Below are positions 32,179-41,778 of a DNA stretch of 64,000 bases, piece by piece. The notes beneath the pieces were generated by a model. It was not told the DNA's origin, searched no databases, and worked only from the letters and a program-made list of their open reading frames with translations. A program made the translations under genes and the position numbers. Positions within the stretch are counted from its first letter, which is position 1; the number at the start of each line of letters is the position of its first letter. The DNA is from Schizosaccharomyces osmophilus. Taxonomy: Eukaryota > Ascomycota > Schizosaccharomycetes > Schizosaccharomycetales > Schizosaccharomycetaceae. The stretch covers positions 2,507,501-2,571,500 of the forward strand of contig NC_079239.1 in assembly GCF_027921745.1 (NCBI RefSeq). The letters are read 5' to 3'.

Positions 32179-32186
32179 TTACGTAA
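32179..32186. promoter_or_regulatory. TTACGTAA bZIP (Pap1/Yap1-type) site
   Basis: The palindrome TTACGTAA, a consensus site for Pap1/Yap1-class bZIP factors, lies about 94 bases upstream of the NmrA-like gene's ATG, between the gene and the right repeat arm. Redox-responsive control is inference. Confidence 0.4.
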
Positions 32187-32265
32187 CTTATGATTTCGCA
32201 GGAGCGCTTCTATCCGATTAATCCCATTAGTAAAAAAAATTGTCAAGGCCGAGTGTCATAACCGG

Positions 32266-32626
32266 TATACGATATTACTAGTATTTTGATACAATAATTG
32301 TATTGTATTATCAAATACGTTATTACAAAAAGTAAAAATCCATTTTTGCGATTGAAATTTATTAAATTCTAGAAAGATATATAAATATACCTCTAGTTGA
32401 AAGGTCAAATCTTCAGATTGGAAGATTTGACTGATCTAGCTAAATAAATCGTTCACACAACTTGCTTAGTGAATCAGATCCCTGGAAGCCATTACTATTT
32501 CATCTTAGTAGTATTTAAGAATCCAATTCAAAGTTAAGTATACAAATCATTTACAATTGTAACTATTTTTTTTGTTTTTTTTTTAAATAACTTATTCTCA
32601 AAACAAGTGAGACTCAACCTGTGACA
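32266..32626 (-). mobile_element. Right LTR-like inverted repeat arm (old, solo)
   Basis: About 361 bases ending CTCAACCTGTGACA on the plus strand, the inverted partner of the arm at 30754-31122. Read on minus it starts TGTCACAGG like the left arm. It holds a short internal palindrome near 32405-32430 (TCAAATCTTC and its complement). The same Ty3/Gypsy LTR reading applies; no internal region accompanies it. The two arms point away from each other's interior like terminal inverted repeats, which is not the arrangement of a normal LTR retrotransposon. Confidence 0.5.
32281..32318. repeat. AT-rich imperfect hairpin
   Basis: GTATTTTGATACAATA faces TATTGTATTATCAAATAC, giving an imperfect inverted repeat of about 16 bp per arm just inside the right repeat arm. 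It could form a hairpin. No known role. Confidence 0.6.
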
Positions 32627-32864
32627 GTACTAACAATATTATAAATTAACAAACCGGGTATAAATGCATAACGGTAATTCAACGAGTTTAGAGAGGCATC
32701 ATCATAACAATAAATAAATAAAAATCAACACCGGACTTCTATGCTCCAAATGAAAATTCGTAGGACATCATAATCATTAGCAACAAAATCGCATCTAAAA
32801 ATAAAACAATGTTTGATATATGCGAATGTAAACCAGAAAAGGAGATGCATACAAAAAGAATTAC
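32627..32864. other. Spacer right arm to DUF1212 gene
   Basis: Short AT-rich stretch that should contain the 3' UTR of the DUF1212 gene. Nothing else is seen. Confidence 0.4.
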
Positions 32865-35150
32865 TTAAAAACTGAATAAACCAGAGCGCCGTTTTCCAAA
32901 AGGATAAATGACTAACGCAGAGGCAAATAAACCAACGGAAATACCGATAGCTATCTGAACCATATTTATACCGAACGAGAGAGAACTAGTATTAAAAGAA
33001 GAGTCATCGGAAGTGGTTGAGTTGCTGTTGTTACTAATTTGGGTAGCCAAATCAATTCCAAACTTGACACCGCCTTGGGCAGCCAAACCGGAAGGTACTT
33101 GCACAAAGATGGCTGGCAAAACGGCAGCAAATGCGACACCTTGGCCTAGACGAGAGTACAGATTTCCAAGACAACCAATAACAAAGGCTGCTATAGCATT
33201 TCCTATGGCCGCTGTATTCTTAAAATGTTTTTGGGTCGTAAAATAATTGACAATGTAACCAACACAAGATATGAATAAAGACACTGGCCATTGTGACGGT
33301 CGTGCCTGATTTACAATTAGTAAGCATACGGTAAAAAGAGGAACAAATAAAATTCTCCATTTATCGTCAATATATCGCTCAACACTACAAGTGTATTCCG
33401 AGGTTGCATGATGATCCATCCATCCATAAAGAGCTGCACCTATAGCGATACCAAAACTCAAAAATAATGAATAAATAATTGCATAAAACATTCGAACACT
33501 TCCTGCAACAATGTTTTTACTTTGCAATTCAAGAGATCCGCACAGGACGATATAACCAGGAAGGATTAGCACAATTGCACCTTCTGCTAAGGCTGCAAAA
33601 CAGAAGATAGGATTCGACTTATTTGCGCGATCATGAAAAATGCTTCCGAATGCTCGACTCAAAAAGGAAGTTAGAATAGAACCGGTGACCTCCAGTAGAC
33701 TATTGTACAAGGGCGACCTTGGGGCAATAAGTAGTTGAAGAGATCCGATAATTAAACCCAAAAAAAAGGAAATTGGAAGATCAATCCAACCGCCAGAAAA
33801 TGCGATTGGTAGAATAAAGGCACTTGCGAAACCATAAGTTACAACTAATATCCAAGTCTTAAAATAAGGAGGTGATTTTAGAATAGTGTCTAGTCCATTG
33901 ATCGCTTCCTCAACGCTCATCAAATCATGAACAACAGCTTTATAAACATCGTGAACTAACTTCAACTTCCCCAGGTCAACCGTCTGATTAACACGTACGA
34001 TATGCATATCAGAGGTATGGGTGTTTGTATCTCCAAACGAAATTATCATACAACCGGGAACATATAAGAATTGTCCCTCGATCTCCAGAACTTTTGCAGT
34101 AGAGGACATGTGCTCCTCCAACCGGTGGCTGGGTGCACCATGAGTCATAAGTGCTCGACAAAGCTTTAAAATGTATTTTTGCCTTTGTAGTACGTCTGCC
34201 AGGTGAACGGTAATTTTGTATTTTTCATTTAAAGACGAAGGCTTTTTTGAATGATGTGGAAAGTGAAACTTTTTGGATTTTTGATTCGGCAATTTCGGAA
34301 GATTCGATAAATCATCACGGGACTGAAATCCTACAGCTGGACCCATAAATGTCTGATTTGATGCACGCATAAGATCTGTAAGCGAATGACTGGAAGATAA
34401 TTGTGAATGCTTTTGTAGCTTAGAGGCATTTGGTTGTTTTAATGAAATTCTACTCGACGTAACTGTGTCAGCATTCGTATACAGCTTTAGCAAGCTAGAA
34501 AGAACACCAGCTTTGTAGTTCTTGGGATGACTTAATATGTCTAATTCATCTTCAAAAGGGTCTTTTTCATTCTCTTCGTCAGTGTTCTCTCCTGTATTCT
34601 TCATTGCATTCAATCTCATGTGTTCCAATTTTGCCGAAGTATGCGCCGCAACAAGTTTATAAGCTTCATTTACAGATGATGGTACTTTAGGAATAGTAGA
34701 AGTCAAATCCGTAGCCGAGTTGTTTTCCATATTATTCATTCCAATCATAGGGGCAGAATGACTTCGATCTAAAGTGGGTCTCTTGGCAATATTAGTAAGT
34801 GATTGATTTGGGCTATCTTGCGTTCGAATACTCGATGCATAACGTTCATCAATGCTGTTGTTATCGGACACTGGTCTAGATGCAACAGGACTTGGCAATG
34901 ATGGAATATTTAAGTTTCCATTGTCCGTAGAACCCGCAGACCCCGTCTGTCTATGAACAGCTGGTGAAGGTGCTCTATGGACGTTCAGAAATTGCGGTCC
35001 ATCATCTTCGTCTGACTCTTCATCTCCTTCTTCTATTGAGAAGGAAGGAGGTGGTCGTTGATAGGTAGTCGGGTTAGTATACGGCGCTTGACTATTATTC
35101 AAAAAGTGCCTTCTTTCAGTGTTAAATCGCACCCTTCGATTCCCTTCCAT
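32865..35150 (-). CDS. DUF1212 / ThrE-family membrane protein (Prm10-like)
   Basis: A single exon of 761 residues. The N-terminal 280 residues are hydrophilic and Ser/Pro-rich. The next part, about 310-480, is the soluble ThrE/DUF1212 domain, with LCRALMTHGAPSHRLEEHM, the segment QFLYVPGCMIISFGD and LGKLKLVHDVYKAVVHDLMSVEEA. It is followed by about ten membrane helices, including the glycine-rich AAIGNAIAAFVIGCLGN and VLPAIFVQVPSGLAAQGG segments. The bacterial relative ThrE exports threonine. Fungal Prm10/DUF3815 proteins have no proven substrate, so transport is inferred from fold only. I recall the S. pombe equivalent as SPAC7D4.12c, of nearly the same length. Confidence 0.82.
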   Translation of the reverse strand: MEGNRRVRFNTERRHFLNNSQAPYTNPTTYQRPPPSFSIEEGDEESDEDDGPQFLNVHRAPSPAVHRQTGSAGSTDNGNLNIPSLPSPVASRPVSDNNSIDERYASSIRTQDSPNQSLTNIAKRPTLDRSHSAPMIGMNNMENNSATDLTSTIPKVPSSVNEAYKLVAAHTSAKLEHMRLNAMKNTGENTDEENEKDPFEDELDILSHPKNYKAGVLSSLLKLYTNADTVTSSRISLKQPNASKLQKHSQLSSSHSLTDLMRASNQTFMGPAVGFQSRDDLSNLPKLPNQKSKKFHFPHHSKKPSSLNEKYKITVHLADVLQRQKYILKLCRALMTHGAPSHRLEEHMSSTAKVLEIEGQFLYVPGCMIISFGDTNTHTSDMHIVRVNQTVDLGKLKLVHDVYKAVVHDLMSVEEAINGLDTILKSPPYFKTWILVVTYGFASAFILPIAFSGGWIDLPISFFLGLIIGSLQLLIAPRSPLYNSLLEVTGSILTSFLSRAFGSIFHDRANKSNPIFCFAALAEGAIVLILPGYIVLCGSLELQSKNIVAGSVRMFYAIIYSLFLSFGIAIGAALYGWMDHHATSEYTCSVERYIDDKWRILFVPLFTVCLLIVNQARPSQWPVSLFISCVGYIVNYFTTQKHFKNTAAIGNAIAAFVIGCLGNLYSRLGQGVAFAAVLPAIFVQVPSGLAAQGGVKFGIDLATQISNNSNSTTSDDSSFNTSSLSFGINMVQIAIGISVGLFASALVIYPFGKRRSGLFSF

Positions 35151-35751
35151 TTCAATTCAATGTAAATTGTCACACAAGTCATCAAAAGAATAGATATATA
35201 CGATCTTCAAGGAAACACCCTCGTTTGTAGGTTGTATAGATGAATTGTCAATACACCTTTACCAGGTCAATGAACCTTCAAGAAAAACAAAAGCAAATAA
35301 ACAATTGACTATACTGGAAACCTTTTATGGTATGTTTCTCGTGCTCCTTACAGAATGAGGATGAACGGCCGTTGGTAGGAAGATACTAAGATTTTAGCAT
35401 AGGTACATCTTAGGTATATCCTATGTCCGAACTTTTACGTATAGCAACACAAACAAGGACTCTTATTATATCAAGAATTACATATATATATATTTTTCCT
35501 TTTTATTTACATATAAATTTATTGGTTCCTTTATAGTTGATTATACAGGTAGGACTCCAAAAGAAACAGGTTAATTGCGGAATCACAAAGTTGTAAGACA
35601 ATATATTTTACCCAAACTATCAATTTTTATTCTCTATTTTTCTTATTCATTAAATTATTGGTACCTTCCAGTAATTAGAGAGCTTTTCGTAGATGCATCG
35701 TCAACGTCAGTTCACATGTACTTTTATAATTCCCGTATGAGATATTTGTTA
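35151..35751. other. Intergenic upstream of DUF1212 gene
   Basis: About 600 bases. It includes a TA-alternating tract near 35485-35500. A plus-strand frame at 35575-35805 overlaps the next gene's 3' end and looks like chance. No gene is supported. Confidence 0.4.
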
Positions 35752-36792
35752 TTAGAGATTTTTGATGCTCTTCTCGGTTGGTCGCGATCCATTAGAATAC
35801 TTTAAAGTATCTCGAAAAAAAGAATTATAGGTAGTCGGTAGCTGCAATTCATTTCCCTTTAATATTAAGAAGTCAAGCATTGTCAAAATTTCATTTTTAT
35901 GCAATATTTGATTTAAATAAACGTTTCGGAAGATCGATTTTGTGTGGCATCCTACACGATAAAACCTAGGGGTATTATACCGGGTAAAATTTAAATACCT
36001 GGATACGGGAAGCTTGGTAATAATTTCCATATTCTCCTGTAGGTATTTCTTTGAATACTCGAATTGGGCCTGCTTGCTCGTAGGACTCCCCCGGCAAGAA
36101 TATAGCAATTCAAGAGCTGCAACAGAAGGCAGCGTTGCCAAATCTAGTAGCTTATAGACAAGTAGATCCTTATACGGAATACAATTTTCTTTCCCTTTCT
36201 CTGAATTGAAGATTAGACTGACTAAATCCATCGTTTTGTAGAAGTCTTGATCCATAGGATCCAACTCCTCTTCGTCTTTCATCAACAGTTCAAATCTAAA
36301 TGGAAAAGGAACTTTTGAAAGGTAAACTTTTCCACCTTTATGTTGTAGGCCAAAACGTCTTGTCGTCAATTCATATAAAGAAGCTCGCATAAATCCTCTT
36401 TGGGTTAGCGTTCGAATAACTTTTTCTGTAATTGGAAACGGCTGATCAACTAAAACAATAGAGGATGAATCGTTGATTTGGTGTTTGCGTATTAAATCCT
36501 CCAGTGCCTTCGTTGTTTCATCCCATCTACTAGACAAAAACAATGCTGTATCTCGCTGTGGCTTGTGTCCTTTTACAACATATCTTTGCCCAAGTGCATT
36601 CAACTTCTCTTTTTCGTTATTCTTAGAAATTTCTTTTTGTTTCTGGATATCCTGGACCGTGTTCTTCAAACTATTTCTTAATACCCATATTCCAGACCTT
36701 TCAAGGTTTTGAATCCTCTTTTCAAATCAATAGTTAGTATGGAATTATAAAGCAAAATAACAATATAGAAAGCTTACAGTAATTAGGCCCAT
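35752..36792 (-). CDS. Unrecognised protein with probable mitochondrial presequence, 2 exons
   Basis: Exon 1 is only 15 bases (36778-36792, MGLIT), with donor GTAAGC. Exon 2 (35752-36717) follows a CTAAC branch point and an AAG acceptor. Together they give 326 residues. Without the intron the frame has no ATG near its start. The N-terminus is basic and free of acidic residues at first (MGLITRIQNLERSGIWVLRNSLKN), as in mitochondrial presequences. The body is soluble, basic and helical, with segments such as RFELLMKDEEELDPMDQDFY, the segment LLVYKLLDLATLPSVAALEL and RYNTPRFYRVGCHTKSIF. I do not recognise the family. It could be a mitochondrial gene-expression factor of the fast-evolving kind. 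The position matches SPAC7D4.13c as I recall. Confidence 0.65.
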
Positions 36793-37181
36793 ATACAATG
36801 GGTTATTTCGTAAAGGATAGCCTTTGCTGTTAGTTGGCGGCAATCCTCTGTTGGTTTAGTTTCTACTTCACAGCATCAACGCTTATGCATAAACAAGTAC
36901 AATTCTAATTATTAAATAAAACCAAAAAAAAAAAAAAAGAAGTTTGAGAAAACGGTAACTCTACATTCATTGTATCGCACATAGCAAGTACAATCGCCAA
37001 TTTTTTGGTCATTATTAGTATCTTCAGAGAAAATAACAATTAAACTATCATAAGATTTATAAATAAGTTTCTATAAAAAAATATATATATATCCTGCTAA
37101 ATATATGCAAAATGCTTGTGTTTCCAAAATTGTTTCAATGAGCATTGTAGTCCAAAAAAAATAAAATCCAAAAAAAGTCAA
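36793..37181. other. Intergenic upstream of unknown gene, downstream of iss10
   Basis: AT-rich, with an A14-like run near 36930 and a TA tract near 37080-37090. No gene is seen. Confidence 0.4.
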
Positions 37182-38777
37182 TCAGTAGTTGTAGCTTCCA
37201 TTCGGGTGATAGTCGATGTTCCTAGGGTCGTTCAAGGGATAACTATGAAACGCAGGATTTGGAGTCATACTCCTATAGTTCACAGCAGCTGACGGATTGT
37301 AGTAACCGGAAGCAGAAGGTGGTACTTGCATCTGAGGAAAAGCATTTGTACTTCTCACACGATGATGATAATACGGAGAATAAGACGATGACGAGTTATA
37401 TTGATCGTTATAACTTTCAAAGTCGCCATAATGAGATGCTGCTGGTAAGTTATGCATATCCTTCAATGAATATTCTGTAGGGTGGTAATGCTGTGGAACA
37501 TATGATCCTTCCCTATTGTAGGATGCAAACTGCAGAGGTGCTACCGAATTTCTAGGGGGAACGCTTATAGATTCAGCGGAAGAAGGATAACGAGAATGCA
37601 TTCCCGTCATATTCCTTTCGTATGGATGAAAACGAACCTTGGTTTCGGTAATCTCGGAACTATAGGTAGGTCGCGATGACCCAGCATCAGCGGGAACAGA
37701 GTACAGTTCAGTGGGAGGTAAATCTGGAACGCGTCTTATGGTGGTCTGTGGATGATTTACTTCATAAGGTGCCCAAGTTGGAGAGTATGCTTGTTGCTGA
37801 TTCGAAGGTTGTGACGAGCTAAACAGTGTCTCCGGAGGAGGAGGTCGAGGTGATAATTCCTCATCTTTGACGGTTACATTCGCAACCTCATCCTTTAAAG
37901 ATGAAGAATAAACCTTCTTAGGTGGTTGCTGAATTGCTGCCGATGGAGGCGGAGAAGGAAATCGAATATGCGTCGGAAGTTTATCGGCATTCGCGGAAGA
38001 CAATTCATTCACAGGTGATTGAATATGTTTCAAGCTTGGAACGGAGAAAGTGGGAACACGTGGAGGAGATGGTGCAGAAACACGAGAAGGCGCAAACGCA
38101 GACATGGGAGGAGATGGTATATCGGAAGCAGTTTGGGAGTCTTTGAAAGAAGACGCTTGCTTAACAGATTTCATGTCTATTTGTTCAAGGCTTTTACTAA
38201 CAAATAATTGAAGTTGCGAAGAATCCTTTTGGTCCTCGGTTTTCTCAGGCTTCCCTGCGTCTTCTAAAGTTGCATTTTTATATGACACATCAGAAACAAC
38301 GGGTAAGCCTGAAGGCGAAAGAGGTGCTCCTTCCACATGTTCTTTCGCCACATTATTATTGTCTTTCTGATTCTTTTCTTGATTTGAATCCACATGTTCC
38401 CGACGTAGTGCCTCCAATGATCCTTCAGACCTTTGTACTCGAGATAATCCCAATCCAGGAATATTTGTAAGCTCGCTAGATACAGGCTTCAATTCCTCTA
38501 TCAGTGGAGTCTCACTTATTGACCTCTTCGAACCAGAGGATTCATGAACCTTTGGTTCTGAATCCTTCACTTCCAAGCTGGTCTCCTCTTGTAATCCACG
38601 GTTTTGTGGGTGTTCCCGCTTTTTACTCCCTCTTTTCAAAGAGCTTGAAAGCTTCTCCTTTAAAAAATTTAATTTAGCTTCTTCTGGGACCTCAATCCGG
38701 CTGTGTTCACCTTTAAAAACCGTATTTCGAAAAACAATGATTTTTTCGAACTCCTGCTCCCATTCTACGGGATTCAT
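37182..38777 (-). CDS. iss10: Iss10-like meiotic-RNA elimination factor
   Basis: A 531-residue single-exon protein that is mostly disordered: rich in Ser, Pro, Glu and, near the C-terminus, Tyr. The N-terminus has a short ordered piece, MNPVEWEQEFEKIIVFRNT. Pro-rich stretches (PRPPPPETLF) occur in the middle, and a Tyr/Ser/His-rich C-terminal 180 residues contain YNSSSSYSPYYHH. In S. pombe Iss10 binds Red1 and Mmi1-associated machinery to destroy meiotic transcripts during vegetative growth. The assignment rests on composition, length and position (I recall SPAC7D4.14c here) more than on a diagnostic domain, so it is moderate. Confidence 0.6.
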   Translation of the reverse strand: MNPVEWEQEFEKIIVFRNTVFKGEHSRIEVPEEAKLNFLKEKLSSSLKRGSKKREHPQNRGLQEETSLEVKDSEPKVHESSGSKRSISETPLIEELKPVSSELTNIPGLGLSRVQRSEGSLEALRREHVDSNQEKNQKDNNNVAKEHVEGAPLSPSGLPVVSDVSYKNATLEDAGKPEKTEDQKDSSQLQLFVSKSLEQIDMKSVKQASSFKDSQTASDIPSPPMSAFAPSRVSAPSPPRVPTFSVPSLKHIQSPVNELSSANADKLPTHIRFPSPPPSAAIQQPPKKVYSSSLKDEVANVTVKDEELSPRPPPPETLFSSSQPSNQQQAYSPTWAPYEVNHPQTTIRRVPDLPPTELYSVPADAGSSRPTYSSEITETKVRFHPYERNMTGMHSRYPSSAESISVPPRNSVAPLQFASYNREGSYVPQHYHPTEYSLKDMHNLPAASHYGDFESYNDQYNSSSSYSPYYHHRVRSTNAFPQMQVPPSASGYYNPSAAVNYRSMTPNPAFHSYPLNDPRNIDYHPNGSYNY

Positions 38778-39171
38778 TGATCTTGCTAAAGCTAATTTAT
38801 ATATGCTTGTATATTTATATTATAAGTGTCTTCTCTTCCAGTGGCTCTTGCCAAACCCTTAGCTTCATCAAACGTAGTTGTTCATTGTAAAACACCAACG
38901 GTTCTCTCAGAAAACTGCTCTTGTCAATTCAGTCACCATACACTAAAAATAACAGAAATTTTGATATATAAGTTCTTTTTTAATACTATATTCACTGAAT
39001 CTGTTTCCTTGGGTTGCAAGCAACTGCATTGGATTTAACTTAAGAAAATATCCGATTCTTATGAAGCAAATATTGGAGCTTAATGGTGTTATATTCAAAA
39101 CAATTTTATAAACGCTCTTATCTTTTTTAGTCCTAAAAGGCTTTGCAAGAAATATTTGATCTGTCGGAATC
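38778..39171. promoter_or_regulatory. Divergent iss10 / atg18b promoter, possible rearrangement junction
   Basis: About 390 bases between divergent genes. It contains a plus-strand chance frame (38826-39038). It joins two blocks whose orientation relative to S. pombe gene naming appears opposite, so it may contain an inversion breakpoint. Confidence 0.4.
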
Positions 39172-40370
39172 ATGGCTCCTGTGGTTTTACACTGCTCTTG
39201 GAACCAGGATCAAAGGTTAGTACCTTGTTGAAAACTTTTCATTAACAGAATTCATTTAGCTTTCTCTCAGTTGGGACAGAAACCGGTTTTCAGATTTATC
39301 AGTGCGATCCGTTTACTTTACGTTTCTCGAAAGGTAAGATTACAGCCGCAGAGAGCGATTTTGGGACAAGCGATAACATTTGCTAGAAACAAACGGTGTT
39401 GCTTTTTGTGAGATGCTTAATCGATCATCACTTGTTGCGCTTGTTCAGGTGTCGCCCGCATCTACTCGATTACTTAAGCTCATTGATATAAAGGTTTGTT
39501 CACTTGGAAATATATTTTATTAACATAAACAAATACAGAAAGATGTCGAGCTTTGTGACATGTTCTATCCTGCTCCAGTATTGAATGCTCGTCTTACGGT
39601 TACTCGTCTGGTTGTAGTTATCAAGGGGAGCATTTACGTTTACAATCTTAAGAATCTGAATTTGATTAACACTTTGGCAACAATTTCTTCAAATAAAATC
39701 GCATTCTGTGCTCATGAATCCTTTATTGCCTACAATTCACCCCAGGTTCCAGGCCATGTATACTTGACTTCACTGGAGACAGCAATGCCGATTACACTGC
39801 TATATTGTCATTCGAGTCCAGTGCGATGTATTGAATTTCATCCAGATGGACGCCTGATAGCTACAGCATCCGCCAAGGGTACAGTTATACGCATTATGTC
39901 AACATTAACTGGGGAAAAAGTTATGGAACTGAGACGTGGGTACCTGCCTGCTTCTGTTGTTTCAATCGCCTTTCATCCAAAAGAACCCTTTTTGGCCTGT
40001 GCTTCTGAGAATGGAACTATTCATATATACAGACTGTCAAAGCAGACCGTTTCTGAAACTAATCATTCTCCTGCTTCTTCTGTGAGCAACTCATCCTCCT
40101 GGTCAAAATTTCTTAAATCCAATGTCACTAAACCACTAGAAGCTCGAAGGGAGTTTGCGACAGCGAAAATACCAGAGTCATCGTTTTATGGAAAAATCGT
40201 CTTCTGTGCATCAAAACCTCATGTACAGGTAATCTCTTACAGTGGACAATACTATCGTTTTGTGGTTGACTTAAAACATGGTGGAAACTGTGCCATGCTG
40301 GAAAAGTACATGTAAGTTGAAGGAAAGTTCCATGAATTTTTGCTAACTTTGATTTAGACTTGATGAATAA
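39172..40370 (+). CDS. mug179: PROPPIN WD-repeat protein Atg18b/Mug179, 5 exons
   Basis: Exons are 39172-39215, 39260-39333, 39387-39493, 39539-40311 and 40358-40370; phases join to 336 residues, close to 335 that I recall for S. pombe Mug179. The last exon is 13 bases and encodes the end ILDE; it has a GTAAGT donor, GCTAAC branch point and ATTTAG acceptor. Without it the protein would end a few residues earlier at an unspliced TAA. PROPPIN features are NQDQSFLSVGTETGFQIY at the N-terminus and the phosphoinositide-binding motif LRRG in VMELRRGYLPASVVSIAF (equivalent of FRRG). WD-type blades are visible, for example CIEFHPDGRLIATASAKGT. It binds PI3P on autophagic membranes. One of the three Atg18 paralogues; the WIPI3/4-type branch is likely. 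Confidence 0.88.
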
Positions 40371-40842
40371 ATTATTATGGTTTGCGGAACGGATTACTGG
40401 TAATGAACTTTTAAATATCCTCTACGAAAAGGTGGATTTTCTATATGAATAAACTAATCAGTTATGAATTTTATATTTATCTTTCCTTGTCTTATTTGGA
40501 CGTTGTCTTATAATGTCATAATGATCATGCATTTGGTACTAAGAATTTGGAATGTTCAGCACGTTAAATAAACAGGTTCGTTCCATTTTTGTTAAGAACT
40601 GTGGTATTAGCTTTTTACCTGCAAACTTCCTTTTTTATATATTACAGTCTATACCAATTGCAAGACTAGGCAAACAGTATCACAAATTATAACAATACAG
40701 TGTACTAGTTTTTCGAAAAACACTGTCGGTTGGAAGCTTGATTTATTGAAATTAAGCATAAAGGAGAACAGTTGAATAAATTAACAACGACTTGCCAAAC
40801 ACTATCATAAGGTCATAGAGGTAAGGGTAAGAATAAAAGAAA
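40371..40842. other. Convergent spacer atg18b / ppa1
   Basis: About 470 AT-rich bases between two 3' ends. No gene is seen. Confidence 0.45.
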
Positions 40843-41778
40843 TTATAAAAAGTAATCTGGTGTCCTCCTTGTAACTTTCAATTCATCTTTTCTGGGAGCC
40901 GTTTCATACTGGATGAACGCATAGTTAATATGATCATCAATGCCCATGATGGCTGCTTGATTTCCGCAACGATAGCAATAATTTGGAGCAGAAAAAATTG
41001 TTACTACATTATGACTATTTGTCCAATTGTAACCCTCCATTACTAGTTGATGAGCTCTGGCAATCAAGTCCAAACCGTTGTTGTGATTGAATGTTTCGGC
41101 AATATCTGGCCCAAACGTGTAGCCAGCACCACGGGGCGAAATTCCCCATCCGGGACGGTCCTCTGGATCCGACCATAAAAGATCACATATGGGACCCTCG
41201 TGAGGAATTTCTTGAATACGGTCAAGGATTCGGATATGGTCTAAAGTATCGATGCTAGGAGATAAACCTCCATGCATGCAGAGAATTTTGTCTTCTATTA
41301 AAGCTGTTAAAGGCAAAAAATCAAAGAGATCAGTAAAGCATTGCCATATATTGGCATTGCCATATTTGCGAAGACATTCATCATAGAATCCATAAACTTG
41401 AGTAATCTGTCTAGACTCATGGTTACCACGAAGGATGGTGATGCGGTGAGGGAATCGTATTTTGAGTGCTACCAGCAATGAGACAGTTTCTACACTGTGA
41501 TAACCCCTATCCACGTAGTCACCCATAAATAAATAATTTGTATCAGGAGAATGTCCTCCAATATTAAAAAGTTCTTGTAAGTCATGAAATTGCCCGTGGA
41601 TGTCACCACACACAGTTACAGGGCATCTTACACTTTGCACATTCGATTCATTAGCTAAGACTCCTTTGGCCATTTCACACATTTGATAAATATCATCTTC
41701 AGAAAGAGGCTCACATTTCGACAGCTGCTCAATCCAGCGGTCTATGTCAGCTCTGGAACCGGTTAATTCCGACATCAT
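40843..41778 (-). CDS. ppa1: PP2A catalytic subunit Ppa1
   Basis: Serine/threonine phosphatase 2A catalytic subunit of 310-311 residues (two adjacent ATGs at 41778 and 41775). All metal-binding signatures are intact: [32 protein letters not shown] and [11 protein letters not shown]. The C-terminus is RRTPDYFL, the tail whose final leucine is carboxymethylated and whose tyrosine is phosphorylated. S. pombe has two such genes, ppa1 and ppa2. Length (ppa2 has a longer N-terminus as I recall) and the neighbours atg18b and the HAD phosphatase point to ppa1. It acts with the regulatory subunits Paa1, Pab1 and Par1 in mitotic-entry and cytokinesis control. Confidence 0.9.
   Translation of the reverse strand: MMSELTGSRADIDRWIEQLSKCEPLSEDDIYQMCEMAKGVLANESNVQSVRCPVTVCGDIHGQFHDLQELFNIGGHSPDTNYLFMGDYVDRGYHSVETVSLLVALKIRFPHRITILRGNHESRQITQVYGFYDECLRKYGNANIWQCFTDLFDFLPLTALIEDKILCMHGGLSPSIDTLDHIRILDRIQEIPHEGPICDLLWSDPEDRPGWGISPRGAGYTFGPDIAETFNHNNGLDLIARAHQLVMEGYNWTNSHNVVTIFSAPNYCYRCGNQAAIMGIDDHINYAFIQYETAPRKDELKVTRRTPDYFL

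Noticed and set aside
30754-32626. wtf-type LTR-associated meiotic driver
   Set aside because: The gene between the repeats is a soluble Rossmann-fold protein in one exon, with none of the multi-exon, multi-membrane-segment layout of wtf genes.
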